NCBI GenBank assembly: GCA_003427395.1 | Contig: BFEA01000505.1 | Location: forward strand, 896,304 to 960,303 | Reading direction: 5' to 3' | Source of the DNA: Chara braunii | Taxonomy: Eukaryota > Streptophyta > Charophyceae > Charales > Characeae | DNA: 64,000 nt | Shown: positions 44,724 through 56,240 of the stretch, in pieces | Layout of the letters: each line of letters begins with the position of its first letter | Position numbering within the stretch: the first letter of the stretch is position 1 | Program-made: the position numbers and the translations under genes | Notes under the pieces: generated by a model | Databases searched by the model: none | Told to the model about the DNA's origin: nothing | Seen by the model: the letters and a program-made list of their open reading frames with translations, nothing else

Positions 44724-45308
44724 ACGCAGTGTTAGAAAGGACGTGGTCAGGAAAGCTGGCTAACAGATGCATGAGACCCTACCTCGTAGTCGAGACACTC
44801 AGCTGGGGAGCGTATATGATAGATGAGTTAGATGGGTCTAAGTGGAAGGATCTTGTGGCACGGGTTAGACTAAACTTATTTAGGCCAAGGGAAACTCCTA
44901 CCCCTGCGGCTGTCTGACCCTAAGGGGAAGGGAAAAGCCAAGGTGGCAGATGAGGGACCGTTGAGTCGGTTCGAGATAGGTGAGAGTTCGAAAAAGAGGA
45001 AGACAGTAGAGACCAGGAAAGTGAAGGGTTTGACGCTGGGAAAGCAAAGGAGATGGCTTTTCGTGCTACGGAGACCTAAGCTCAGAGTCCGCATTAGACA
45101 GGGAGGAACATCTGCTTCACTGCCACTCCAACCAAAGAAGAAGTTGAGAAGCATCCCTAAAACGAGACCCAAGCGACTACGGCATAAGAGAGGGAAGAAG
45201 CACCCTCTCAGTCCTAGAGTTCCAGAAAAACCCAAGTGTCAAACAGATAAGCGGAAACGTAAGAGCCGCGCGAGTGTCGTCAGTCTAAATCTCATACGAT
45301 TCGGTTGA
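44724..45308 (+). pseudogene. G2 integrase C-terminal part
   Basis: Continues the frame interrupted by copy B: LERTWSGKLANRCMRPY, YMIDELDGSKWKDLVARVRL and RPRETPTP, then a stop and a shifted frame encoding a Lys/Arg-rich tail (to 45308), as in G1. In G1 the first motif is LEKTWSRKLASRWMGPY. No chromodomain. Confidence 0.85.
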
Positions 45309-48280
45309 TCAGGACAGAGCGGCTCGACGGGGGCGTCGAGCGGAGGTCCGGGCTTGTTTGTCGGGCGGCCGAAGGTTAGTCGGCCACCCGAAATCCGACG
45401 TGTTAACCCTCAGCTTATCTGCCCTACAGCGATTGACCGCTACTTTTGTCCGAGCCGACGGGAGAAATTAGGGGTAGAAGAATGACCCCTAATATTCTCC
45501 ATGTCAAGCATTAACACCGATCCTTGAAATCGACGAAACGAACGGTCACGTTTGTCGCGCCTAGTACCCATGGTTCTCGCCTGTTCCGAGGCTAGTTCCG
45601 GAGTGGGTAGCCCCGGGTCGGAAATACGGACATAGGCCTCGGCGCGACTCTTTTGCATCAGGCAATTAGTATCGGAATGACCCCACAAATTTTATTAATT
45701 TTAATATCAAAATTAAAAATCGAAGGAGGAATTAAAAACAGTAGAAGAAGGGGAAAAAAATAGAGTATTCTTTATTTTATTAAATTTCTTCAGCATTTAA
45801 TTTTAATGGAGTTGTCCTCATTATTTGATATTACCCGTAATAGAATTAAAACTAAGGAAAAGCATTAAAACAATAAAAGAAAAAAAAAACAAGGAATTTT
45901 GTTATTTAATAAAATTCCATCGGAATTCATTTTTTATGAAATTGTTTTTATTTTCATTATTTTTGATAATAGGATTAAGAAATAAAAAAAAATAATTAAA
46001 AATGATAAAAGGGAAGAAAACCCACGATTATTGAATAATTGACAAAATTTTGCTCAAATTATTCGCAATCGGATTTAACCCCGGGTTATTTATTTACTCT
46101 ATTTCTTACGATCCTCTCTATTTCCCGACGATTGAGGTTGCTCGCATGACTTACCTGATTTCCCCAATTCCTAGCCTCTCCGCGACCTATGTGTTATGAG
46201 TGTGGGATTAGATGGTTGCCGTATTGTTGCCGTTGTATTACTTTGGTTATGTCGCTCGTCTTCGTTGCTTCGGTGTGCCCGTTGGTTCGGTTCAGACACA
46301 TGGTTCAGGGAGGTTCAGTACTATTACGAGGCTGCGACATTCTACGGTATTCGATATATTTCAGGTTTGGTATGGGTTCGACATCGACATGATTCAGGCT
46401 CGGTATTGGTTCGGCATTGGTGTGGCACAGGCCACTGCAATTGAGGCGTTGTTTCAGGTTCAGGATGGTTGTTTCAGCCTCGGAACTGGTACGGTAACGG
46501 AACTGGCTGCTGCAATTCAAAAGTAGCGTCAGGGTCGGCACGTTTTGCCTTGATATGGACACTGGTTTGAAATTGTTGTCACGCGCTGATCTGGTGGTGT
46601 TTTCGGTTCTACGGTTTGCCCGACCACAACGGTGTGGTACTATTATCTCTTGCGACAGATGCCCCCTTGTATGGCTGCGGAGATCGGTTGTTCCTTAGCC
46701 TTGTTTCTGGTACGGGTCCAGCGTTGGCAGGGCTTGTGATGGCCTCTTCACTCCACAACAGGTTGTTCGGCCCCAGATGACCTTGGTACGGGGTTCTGAC
46801 ACTTATGTTCAATATGAGAATGGGCAGCGGCGGTGCCCATGAGTTCTTATGATTTCTGGATTAACGTGGGTACCACCCGGTGTCCTCTATGCTGGTGAGT
46901 TGGGATGGCTCAACACACGTGTGGCGTGCGGTGCCATGATATGAGTCGTGCGGTAATTTGAATTAGACCTGGACATCTGGAATGACCCTGGCCTCGGGGA
47001 CTCGAGCTCCTAGACCCCGGTACCAACGAGGGTACAATGGGTACCGGGGCCTGGTATGGTATGTGCGGGGCGTTTGGGCCTCGGCCAAGGAAAAGGGACA
47101 TCGCACAGGGGGAAATATAGCAGAGGGGAACAATTGTGAAAAAAGGAAGGTGAGCAAAGGACAGTGTGTCAGGCGTGCACAACGCTAGAGCAGTTGACCT
47201 GGAATCGGACTGCAACAAGCCCGTTCGAAGGGAAGGCGAGAGGATAGAGTGCTTAGACAAGCGCACAGGTGAGGGGGCGGTTCGGTTGGCGCGCACGGTG
47301 TAGCAGCGTGACCTGCCGCTCATCTGGAGGGACGGAATGTCCCGGTTGACCAGGAGAGGGTGGTGAGCGTGGCATGCTCAGCACGCGGAAACGGTTGCGC
47401 AGAGCGGGAGAGAGGCTGGTTGAGGGGAGATGTGATGAGGCAGGAATGCACGAGCCGTCGAGGAGTGGAGCCAGGCTTGAGCCAGATGTCTGCAGCTCTC
47501 TCGTGCTAAGTTCAGCGAAAGGATAGCCCGACTCGGCGGATGAGAAGTTCAGTGGAAGGAGACAAAAAAGGGGAGTTGGGGGAGGTATGCATGGAGTATC
47601 CCGCCTGGTATCGCTGACCGAGGTAACGCCTGCAGGAAGCGGTTGAGGGCGTTCGGAGACTGAGCGACAAGGGGTGGTATCAGGAAAGTGACATAATCAA
47701 CATCTGGACAGACAGGACGTGCCCGTGAACGCTGGATCAATCAACCTCCGCCGGCGCAGCTCAAGTATTTGAGTTATGTAGGTGATCTGGCCGCCAGGTG
47801 CGCTTGGTTCACTTTAAAGACCAATTGGGCCCCGTCGTGGGGAGAGCGATTACCGAGGGAAGACTACGAGCGTGAAGTGTTCAGCGGGCGTGCAAGTCTG
47901 GAAGAACGGGACAGATCTGCATACAGAGGGGAGTGTGCTTGATGCGCGCTGCCCTCGGACTCGGCCTGGTTGAGGGACAGATACCGAAGGGAGAGGGGGA
48001 GTCCATTAAGGCGCGCCAGGCGTGTGCAGCGCGGCAATCATGGCCTGACGCCTGGTTTGGGAAATTGTTTCAGCCCGTTCGGGTCGTATTCTGGGAAGGG
48101 ACTGCGTAGTGAGTGAGGATAGGGAGGAGGCAGTGAGTGAGAACAAGGAAGGGACTATGGAGTGAATGAGAACAGGGAAGACTCTGTGTAGCGAGGAGAG
48201 AACAAGGAAGGTACAACGCAAGGAGAGAGGGAGAAAGATTGTGCTCACACCCATACACTGACACGCGCACACAGAGAAAC

Positions 48281-48359
<79 letters not shown>

Positions 48360-49307
48360 TTTTGAAACTAAGAAGCTGCTAGGGGTTTCTGAAGGGTCTG
48401 CCGATTTACTGGAGTACGAGCTCACACCCAAGATCTTTGAATCACTTGAGACTAAACGTCTTGAACCGGGTTCATCGCCTTGTTGATCGCTTCATCAATA
48501 AGCATCTGATCGCTTCGCTGGTGACCTTGAATCAGGGTCAATTGCCTCAGAGTCTCCGGATTACTGGAAACGGAACCTGCACGGCGACCGCTCTCCTCGA
48601 TTAACTTTACCCGTTCGAGAGATTGATGGTTCACCGGAAGGGGCCGAGCCAGCGTATGAGATCTTTGGTTTGCTCTGAAGTGGGTCGGTGGATCTCCATG
48701 TGACCTCTACATGATCTAATTAGCGTAAGGACCAACCGGCCTAATCTAATCTAGCTTGTTCACTGAATCGATGGGGTACTCGAAAAGAGCCTGTGTTTGG
48801 GCACGTTGAGCGTTGGCGCTTAGTTGCCCCTCCGAAAGACTCGTTCAAAGTGACTCGGAACGCAGAAACTTGGGATGGGCCCCAGTCCTCAAGTACACTT
48901 TAAGCCAATCCTGACGATCGGTTCACTTTCTCTTCACATAAATCTAAACTAATCAGATTCCCTTTTCCAGCTTTTATTCATTTACTTACCTTTTTTTTAT
49001 TTATTATTTTGTTTAATTCTTTGGTCGGCGCGACGGGTCAGACTAGACCAAGAGAGCGTCAGGGAGGAAAAAGGACTCGAGAAGAAAAGAAGGGAGTGAG
49101 AGACCAGACTGAGACGAAGTGAGAGAGTGAAAAAGAGAGAGAAAAGAAGAGAGACTACATGCACAGAGAGTGGGAGGGAGAAAAAGAGAGAAGCGTGTGA
49201 GCAGAGTGAATGCGCCGCATGGGGTGGAGGCGTGCGTTGGGTAAGGATGATTAAGAGATTTGCTTGAGGGAAGTAAAGTTTATGAGAATCATAGTTTTTT
49301 TTAGTCA

Positions 49308-49309
<2 letters not shown>
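45309..49309. other. No gene recognised
   Basis: 45700-46080 is AT-rich. 46189-46530 contains short degenerate GGTTC/GGTATGG-type repeats that give open frames by composition. 46900-48280 is GC-rich with purine-rich stretches. I see no conserved domain. The 3' LTR of G2 should lie just after 45308 but I could not delimit it. Confidence 0.5.
48284..48355. repeat. (GA)n microsatellite
   Basis: About 36 GA units. Confidence 0.95.
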
Positions 49310-49361
<52 letters not shown>

Positions 49362-49410
49362 TATATTATATTATATTATTTATTATTATTATTTCTTTTT
49401 TTATTATTAC
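49310..49410. repeat. (TTA)n microsatellite with TTATA variants
   Basis: Long TTA run from 49310, changing to TTATA units near 49358 and back. Confidence 0.9.
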
Positions 49411-49441
49411 TTATTACGTGACAACACCCTCATGCGCTACT

Positions 49442-49580
49442 GATCAAGCCTTTTTACTGAAATGGGACAGCGCCTCAAGCGTTGACGATCAAGTCGGTTT
49501 ATTGATATGTGACAACGTTCACAAGGGTTAATGACTAAGCTTCTTTATTGAAGTGCGACAGTGCTCAAGTTATTGAAATC
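49442..49580 (+). repeat. 45-46-bp minisatellite, three units
   Basis: Units start GATCAAGCC (49442), GATCAAGTC (49487) and GACTAAGCT (49533), each with TTTATTGA-like and GYGACARYG words. A partial unit precedes. Confidence 0.75.
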
Positions 49581-49913
49581 AGTGAGTACTGCGCTCATGA
49601 TCAAGGCAGTACACTGCAAAGTGGGAAGGATCGACGGATCTGATAAGATGTTTGCGAAGGGGGACACTCTAAAATCCGGTTCATCATTTTGTTAAGCAGC
49701 TCCTAAGGCTGGGCAGCCAGCACACCCCTAAGTTGTCCCATCATTTGATTGGCAGTTACTTTGATCTGATCGATAAACATTTGTATGAAACAGCAAAACA
49801 CCCCCGAACAGTCTAGACCGGGGTTCTAAGCTCGTTAAAAAAAAAAAAGGAAACATTTAACTACAAAAAATAATTTGTGTTGTTTCCATGAAATATATAT
49901 AGCGTAAAGATTC

Positions 49914-50437
49914 TCATGAGGAGGTGGGTATAATAGGCGAACTCCAAAGGCCACCCCTGCTGGTCGCTGAGGACCTCGGAAGCGGGCGCGGCGAAGTGAC
50001 AGGCGCCGTAGTCCATGGCTTCGGCGAAAAGTAGGTGACCCCTCCCCGGGTTTCCTTACACTGGTACAACATTTGGACTGCTTGCATGATGTCTTGGGGC
50101 ATGGGCACATCGTTCACCGGGTGAGATAGGAGGGTAAGTGAGTTAGTGTCTGTCAACCAGGTCACTACCCAATAGTTGTTTCTTTCCATTGTCGCCGCCA
50201 ACGGAACGAGAACATGTTTCATCCTTATGCCTTGCCCGTGCGCCGCCGTCGTCCCATGTTGTTTTCTTCCCTGAGGTGGCATCTCCTTTCGCGTGACTCT
50301 GCGAATGAGTTGACGATTCGCCTTACACTTCCGTTCGCAATTCCTTGACAAAGGACATGCTAAGTCTCCGCTGCTTTCTGGTGGTTCTACTTCTCCCTTG
50401 TCCTCCGGATTCTCCTCCTTCTTCGATAAGGTCCACT
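49914..50437 (-). CDS. Hypothetical protein or exon, no ATG defined
   Basis: A minus-strand frame of ~174 codons, open from just after a TGA near 50437. It reads WTLSKKEENPEDKGEVEPPE, GDLACPLSRNCERKCKANRQ, MKHVLVPLAATMERNNYWVV and VNDVPMPQDIMQAVQMLYQC before becoming Ser/Pro/Arg-rich near the end. The mixed, non-repetitive composition is more protein-like than the ORFs around it. An internal Met (50351 or later) could be used, or it could be an exon of a spliced gene. I do not recognise a family, and no paralogue is visible in the window. Confidence 0.35.
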
Positions 50438-52439
50438 TTCATGTTCTCTCCTTTGTCCTTCCCCTTGGACATGGGGTGGTTACGGTGTGAGGAAACCTAG
50501 GGAAAGGAACCTGCTCGTTCGCTGAAGCCAAGGGCTGCAACGTCTGTCACCCGCCGTGTCCGCTTCAGAGGTCCTCGGCGCCCGGTAGGGTTACGGGGTT
50601 GAGACTGTCTGTTATGCCGACTCTCTAAGTCAGCTTCGATATTCTCATTCACATATCAGGAATCCACAATCATTAAGCAGTAACTAAGCAGCTTACTCAA
50701 CCTACAATTTCGAAAACAGATCTTCGTCCAGGGCAGGGGTAAAACTTTGAGTCTTCTGGTGTATCGAGAACTGTTACAATTTGCTTTCGTGTGCTAGTGA
50801 ATTTGCTTGATCGAAAGGTTGTTTCGACAGTACGAAGTAGGTATGTGGTTGCGAAAGGGGGAAGACAAATGGATTATACATCAGTCAGCGCCTCCTTATC
50901 TCTCAAATGGATTATACACACAAGCGTTTCATGCACGACCCTTGTAATCAGCAAACAAGAGTCCTGCTAAGTTAAAATAGTCAAGTGAGTCCTCCATTTA
51001 ATAACCAATACCTTTCCGACGATCGAGCAGAAAATGTCGAGACTTGTTAATGACCTTCAACAGTTTGACAGATCCTCAATCCATCACACATTGATTCTGT
51101 GAAGGAGTTCAAGCATATATTTGTTCTTGTTGTGAGCACGCAATAGATAATTTGACGAACCATGGTCTACTCCAGACCAGACAGCGACTCTTCAGTTTAT
51201 CAGTGGAAAGTGAACTTCTGCCCTATTGATTAAGATGCGACGTTTGAACTGAAGAGGGTGAGTGGTTACCCGTTTGACGAAAGAGCACGCAATTGCCAAT
51301 ATGAAGCGTCCATCAGTTCTGCCAATTCGTATGCAATACTCGGTTAATAAATGGCCAAAGGCCCAATCCTTAGGCCAGATTTCTCAGAGTGAAATTATAT
51401 CAATCAACATACGCGTTGTCGAGCGCATCGGTCCGGCACCGCTCAAGGGCAATACGGGACCCTCCCGGCCGCGTCACGCAGGAGTTGGTCTAAATCCTCA
51501 TCGCGAATACATAATGGAGTTTTCGCAAGCGGCTCCGGCTAAGTGCGCCAGCCATTCCTCTCGCGAGCCCCTACGACAGGATAGGGCCTACGCGAGGCAC
51601 GACTTACCTCCACCTTATGGGAGTTGTCACCTCCCTTCGGTGGGCGTATCCCCGCCGTGCTACCAGTTCACGGTACGAAAGCTGATCAGTTGCAATTGCA
51701 GAGGTGGACCAGCCGAGGGTGTTTCTCGTTCGCTGTAGCATAGGGGGTACGCGCGGTATTACGCCTGTATCGAACCCGCACGTGAACTGACATCTTGGGG
51801 GGGTTGAGGTCCCAAACGTGACTTGTCGCCGGTCGACTAGGACGTATACCACACGCCACGCGCACACCACTATAAAGAACATAAAAATAAAACACCTACA
51901 CCCACGCACATACGTATACAAATACAGAACGACGTAGAACAAACAATGCGATAACACTCCTAGTCTCTTAGTAACCATCACATAACTCTCCGATGCGGAA
52001 ATCGGATCGGCGTCGCGCGCGAGACTTTAGTATAAAACCGTGCGGACGTAGGGCTAACTCATATCAATTCGCAATGCAAAGTTCGGATAAAAACACAATG
52101 AAACATTTCAAACCACATGGCTAAAGCCTTTAGGTTGAGTGACAAGAGTCAATTGGAGTTGAATTGTAAACCAACGAATCGACAACCGACTTGTTATCAA
52201 TGATAACAGAAGATTATCCTCAAGGGATCAGCTGGATCTAACCCAAATCCTGAATCAATCGATCAAGAAGACATGTAAGACAACACAGGTCAATCCCCAA
52301 GCTAAATCTATAAGTTTATGGAGAATAATCTTCACATCACGATCTCACTCAAATTATCCTAATTAACTAAGCCTAAGTCTACCTCTAAGCAAGTGTCAAA
52401 AGAACGGTAGACCCTGACAGAATCTTCTCCATACAGAGT

Positions 52440-52860
52440 GAATTTTTCAGAATCGCCACCTGTCAAAAGATAATCTAACTTCTCTAAACTAAGAAAATTT
52501 TCGGACTGTGGCAGCTACGACCTTGACCTTTCAGAGCTGCAACAACTAGGACCCCTACACGGCTATGACCTTTCCAAAACTTATATCAGCCTGAATATGA
52601 AAACAAAAATAGTCTTCGACTTTCCAAAGTTAAATTTTGTCTAACTGCCTGAATTAGCAAAAATTTGGGCAACACACCCTTTAGAGAATGAGACTTTCCA
52701 TATTTTTACTAAGGCATATATAAAATTTAGACAAACTGAACTTTGAAAAGTCAAAAAATTGACTAACTCCTTGGATTTGCAGAAATTTCGGCAGAGCTTC
52801 CCGTACAGAAAGTAGCTTACCAAAATTTATGCAAAGCCAAATATAACAAAAGATCCCAGA
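52440..52860 (+). repeat. ~122-bp tandem array, copy C (three units)
   Basis: Landmarks at 52496, 52662 and 52783. The first interval (166 bp) includes extra GC-richer sequence at ~52504-52580. Confidence 0.7.
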
Positions 52861-53027
52861 AAATGCGAAAATTGATCTAAGTAAAAATAACTCAGCTAAA
52901 AAACTGCAGGAATTTGAAACTAACTCATATGGCTTTAGCACGTGGCGAGCAACTATGGCAACTACCTATTAAACCAAAACTCAGACTAAGTAATAGCCTC
53001 ACTCAGCCACATGCAATGCCAAACCAC

Positions 53028-53044
53028 AAAGGTAAGTACTCTCA
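53028..53044 (+). promoter_or_regulatory. Splice-donor-like motif AAGGTAAGTACTCTC (copy C)
   Basis: Conserved with copies A and B, ~85 bp before the hairpin array. Confidence 0.45.
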
Positions 53045-53126
53045 CCAACCCAAGTCAACCTTATCAAACAATAGTTGATAGTCTTTCAATGATTTATCCC
53101 TTTATGCCCAACTTACATAAGGCATA

Positions 53127-54024
53127 AAGTAAGGCTATCCAAACTTATGAGACATGCCTTACTTAGCAATTGAGTATACACAAAACAGAGGGCACAACTA
53201 CTTCTCTCTTCTTTGGGAATATGACTAAGCCATTCTAGTCGCTTTGATCTGTTTAATAGTCAGGTTGTATATATATCTCTGAACTTAATCTTCAAAGCGG
53301 GCGTAGGACTGAGTCATTCGTCTTAGAAACAATGCTCAGTCGGCCCAAGTTACCCTCAGTTATACTCTTAGTTATACTCTCTTCAGATTGTGATAAGCTA
53401 TAGTCGGACTACCTAAACTTATATAATAGTCTGACTAGCATGTTCTTAAATAAGATAGTAATAAAGTATAGCCAAATTATAACCTTTGGGTTCCAGCATA
53501 TGCGAGTTATTGGGCCAGACTACCTAAACTTATAGAATAGTCTGACTCTTTATCTGGTTCGTTCCTCTCTGATCCAATCTGTGCGTGGCATGCGGTCAAG
53601 GTCACTCAAACTTTTGGAATGGTCTTGTCCTCTGCCAAAGTTACTCCCTCAGAATAAAAGCAAGAAGAGGTTGAGCCACCTAAACTTATAGAATGGTCCG
53701 GACCTCCTCGTTCAGAACCAAATAAACAGGAAAGAAACTCAAAGTAAACAAGGCAACCAAGCCACATGAACTTACAAAATATGCTTGGCTCCTGAAAAGT
53801 CGATCACAGTTAACCCTCACAAGTCAGAGCAACCAGGCCACCTAAGCTTATAGAATGGTCTGATTCTCAAAGCAATTCCACAGCGCTGGGCCTCCCCCAA
53901 AGTTATGGGGACTTCCCAGCCTCCAGAGCAATCAGACTACCCAAGCTTATGGAATGGTCTGATGCTCCAAACAAATCCAAAAATATAGCATTGGGTCTCC
54001 CCAAACTTATGGGGATTTCCCTGC
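53127..54024 (+). repeat. Hairpin array in copy C (11 stem-loops)
   Basis: Units start near 53127, 53307, 53401, 53516, 53597, 53667, 53757, 53834, 53885, 53931 and 53988. The main core is CTA-AACTTA-TAG or CCCCA-AACTTA-TGGGG. The unit at 53307 has the copy A type core (TTCGTCTTAGAA). Paired outer stems include AAGTAAGGC/GCCTTACTT, GACTGAG/CTCAGTC, TAGTCGGACTA/TAGTCTGACTA (11 bp, one G:T), CAAGGTCA/TGGTCTTG, CCAAGC/GCTTGG, GCTGGG/CCCAGC and ATCAGAC/GTCTGAT. Confidence 0.85.
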
Positions 54025-55759
54025 CTCAATCGACTCAGTCAACCCTCATGCAAAACTGTCTTCCTCTCAACCTTTTTTTTCAGTCTGCTTTCAGACAATC
54101 AATAAAAATGAAACTGAAATTGCACATACATTTCTTTATTTAGTATGCCTTGTATCCTGAAAGTCAAACTCAAAGTCAACGATAAGATACAAGTAGTATA
54201 CTTAGTCAAAACACAACAGGTAGTACAAATAGGGGCTATGATCTGGGTTTATAGAGGGAGATGGGTGGTTACCTCTCAGTTCCCTGCCCCCAGAACTCCT
54301 CCTGAGTTCCGTCAGAGCTCCCACAATCTGTGGGGCGAACCTCCCACAGAGGCCTTGGCACGGATTACGGGTTGCAATCCCACCTGCCCCCTTCCTCTCA
54401 GAACCAAATAGACCAGACTTAGAGTAAGAATGGCAGAGGGAGAAGCATTAAGTATCTCAGATACTAGAATGGTGCACTCAGACTCGCGGGAGAGGGCCTT
54501 CAAATCTCCAGTCGCCAGAGGGTCCCGCAATGATGGCCAAAGTGCGTCGTAGTCTGGTCAAACTGAAGTCAACCTTCAACCGTTGACTCCTTAACGACCC
54601 TCCAGTTTGTAGTAATAGACCCTTGTCAACGAGCTCCGCTATCCCGCAACTTGAAGCTTCAAGGTATGAACCGCCTCGGCCACCGCTCAAGACACGGGCC
54701 GTGGGTACAAAACACAACCTATCCCTTCCTTGTAGTAGAGCCACGTCGCGGCCTGTCCGGCTACGTAAGTGCGGCAGCCAACAGGTAGGCCTGCAACTCC
54801 GTGGCTGCCTTGTTACCGCACAAGCTGGTTGGACGAGGGGCGCGTCGGCCAGCAACCAAGACTGCAGTCTCGACAACCCGCTTCTTCGGTCGACAGATAG
54901 GTAGCGCGCTGGGCATCAGGTAAGTTTTCAAGCTCTACAGTTTGCACCCTTCCCCCCTCCTTACTGCCGCTAACCAATGGGAAGAACAACTCACTGGCCC
55001 GCAGGTAAACCCCCGTCCCCCAACGACTCTTTGCTCAGTTTCGGTAGAATGCCTGCTACTTCAGCCAGCGAGCAGGTATGCCATCTGTGGTCCGACTCTC
55101 GCTGCCTTCCTGTTCACTTCGCCAGTCAATCTCCTATGAAGTACGTGCACTCTATCTTCCTCACTTTCTCCTTCTCATACGCACGTTGGTATCCTGCCCT
55201 CATATACCTTCACCCTCTCTCTAACCGAACACTTCCTTACCTCGTACCTGTGCTCTCTTGTCGTACGATCCTGGCCCTGCACATCGGTCAAATCAGGGCG
55301 CAGGCTGGTTGCGTAGCTCGGGCTTGGTTCGTCCCTCATAGCCAGTTCAGCTATATATGCAGAAGCCAGCGGGGGCTACTTCCATTGGTAGGATGAACAA
55401 CACATCGAGCAACAGGTAAGTCTCCATTTAAGTTCTCGAGGCTAGCCTCACACTGCCTCCAACAATGGGGTGAGCAAAATCATAATGATCCTCGCACTGA
55501 GGTACGACTAGGTTCATCCCCCTCCAGTAAATCGGGCAAAGAGACGGGGAGAAGCTACCTCCCTCCATGAGATGAGCGATGTATCCGCCAGCAGGTAAAT
55601 CTTCAACCCACAATCCGCCTCCCGCTACCTCCCCGAAAGGGCGAGCAGATCGAATGAATTTCCCGCTAGAACACGAAAAGATACGTTACCTTTTCAAAGT
55701 TCACTCGCCCTCCGGGCGCAGTTCTCAATGTCAAAGCTGACTGATTTACTCACTAGCTT

Positions 55760-56240
55760 GAACTTTCGAACTCGACTTAATCATCGGATTCGCCCACTCT
55801 CAGACTCCTATCTCGGTGTTTACCACACTCAATTCTATTTAGAATCGAGTGAGCTTGATTCTTTTGTCCTGTAATTCTCCCCTCCGCCATAACCTTCACG
55901 CACTGTATTTCACGACCGACACTTCTTTTACTAACTTTTACCTTATTCTGACCGCGGATTTGGCCTCGCCCACCCTCAAAACCTCAGACTAACACTTTAG
56001 TTTGCTCGAATCCATCGAGAATCGGGCAGGATGTGTCCGTTTTTCTCTCCTCCACTTCTCCGTCTGCCATATCTTCGCGCACTCCTTTTCTCACTAACCT
56101 CCCGTTCTACTAATCTAACGCTGCGTCTGACTTCACCACGCAGCTCGCTCGGGGCCAAAACCCCGAGATCGCCTCTTTCCCCGCCCGATTTCATCAAGGG
56201 TCGAGCGGGCTTCGCGATCTTCTACCCGCCATCTCCCATC
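55760..56240 (+). repeat. ~175-bp tandem array with hairpins, copy C (three units)
   Basis: Landmarks near 55790, 55960 and 56143. Hairpin i is CTCGGGG/CCCCGAG with loop CCAAAA (56148-56167), compensated relative to copy B (CCCGGGG/CCCCGGG). Hairpin ii: CACTC.ATTC/GAAT.GAGTG near 55843 and CCCGC.CGATT/GGTCG.GCGGG near 56180. Confidence 0.7.

Larger units (their letters stand above)
28217..45308 (+). mobile_element. Ty3/gypsy retrotransposon G2 with upstream ORFs, multiply interrupted and decayed
   Basis: Order: unrecognised ORFs a-e (28223-30927), gag (30937-32346), nucleocapsid and protease (32469-34106), RT (34330-35328), RNase H (35337-35993), integrase (36590-37204 and 44724-45308). Insertions inside it are a 385-bp foldback element, a ~470-bp segment at 36115-36590 and copy B. 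LTRs could not be identified. Whether ORFs a-e belong to G2 or to an older element beneath it is not settled by this single junction. Confidence 0.7.

Noticed and set aside
46189-46526. Gene in three overlapping plus-strand frames
   Set aside because: Open by composition of short GGTTC/GGTATGG-like repeats; no frame stands out.
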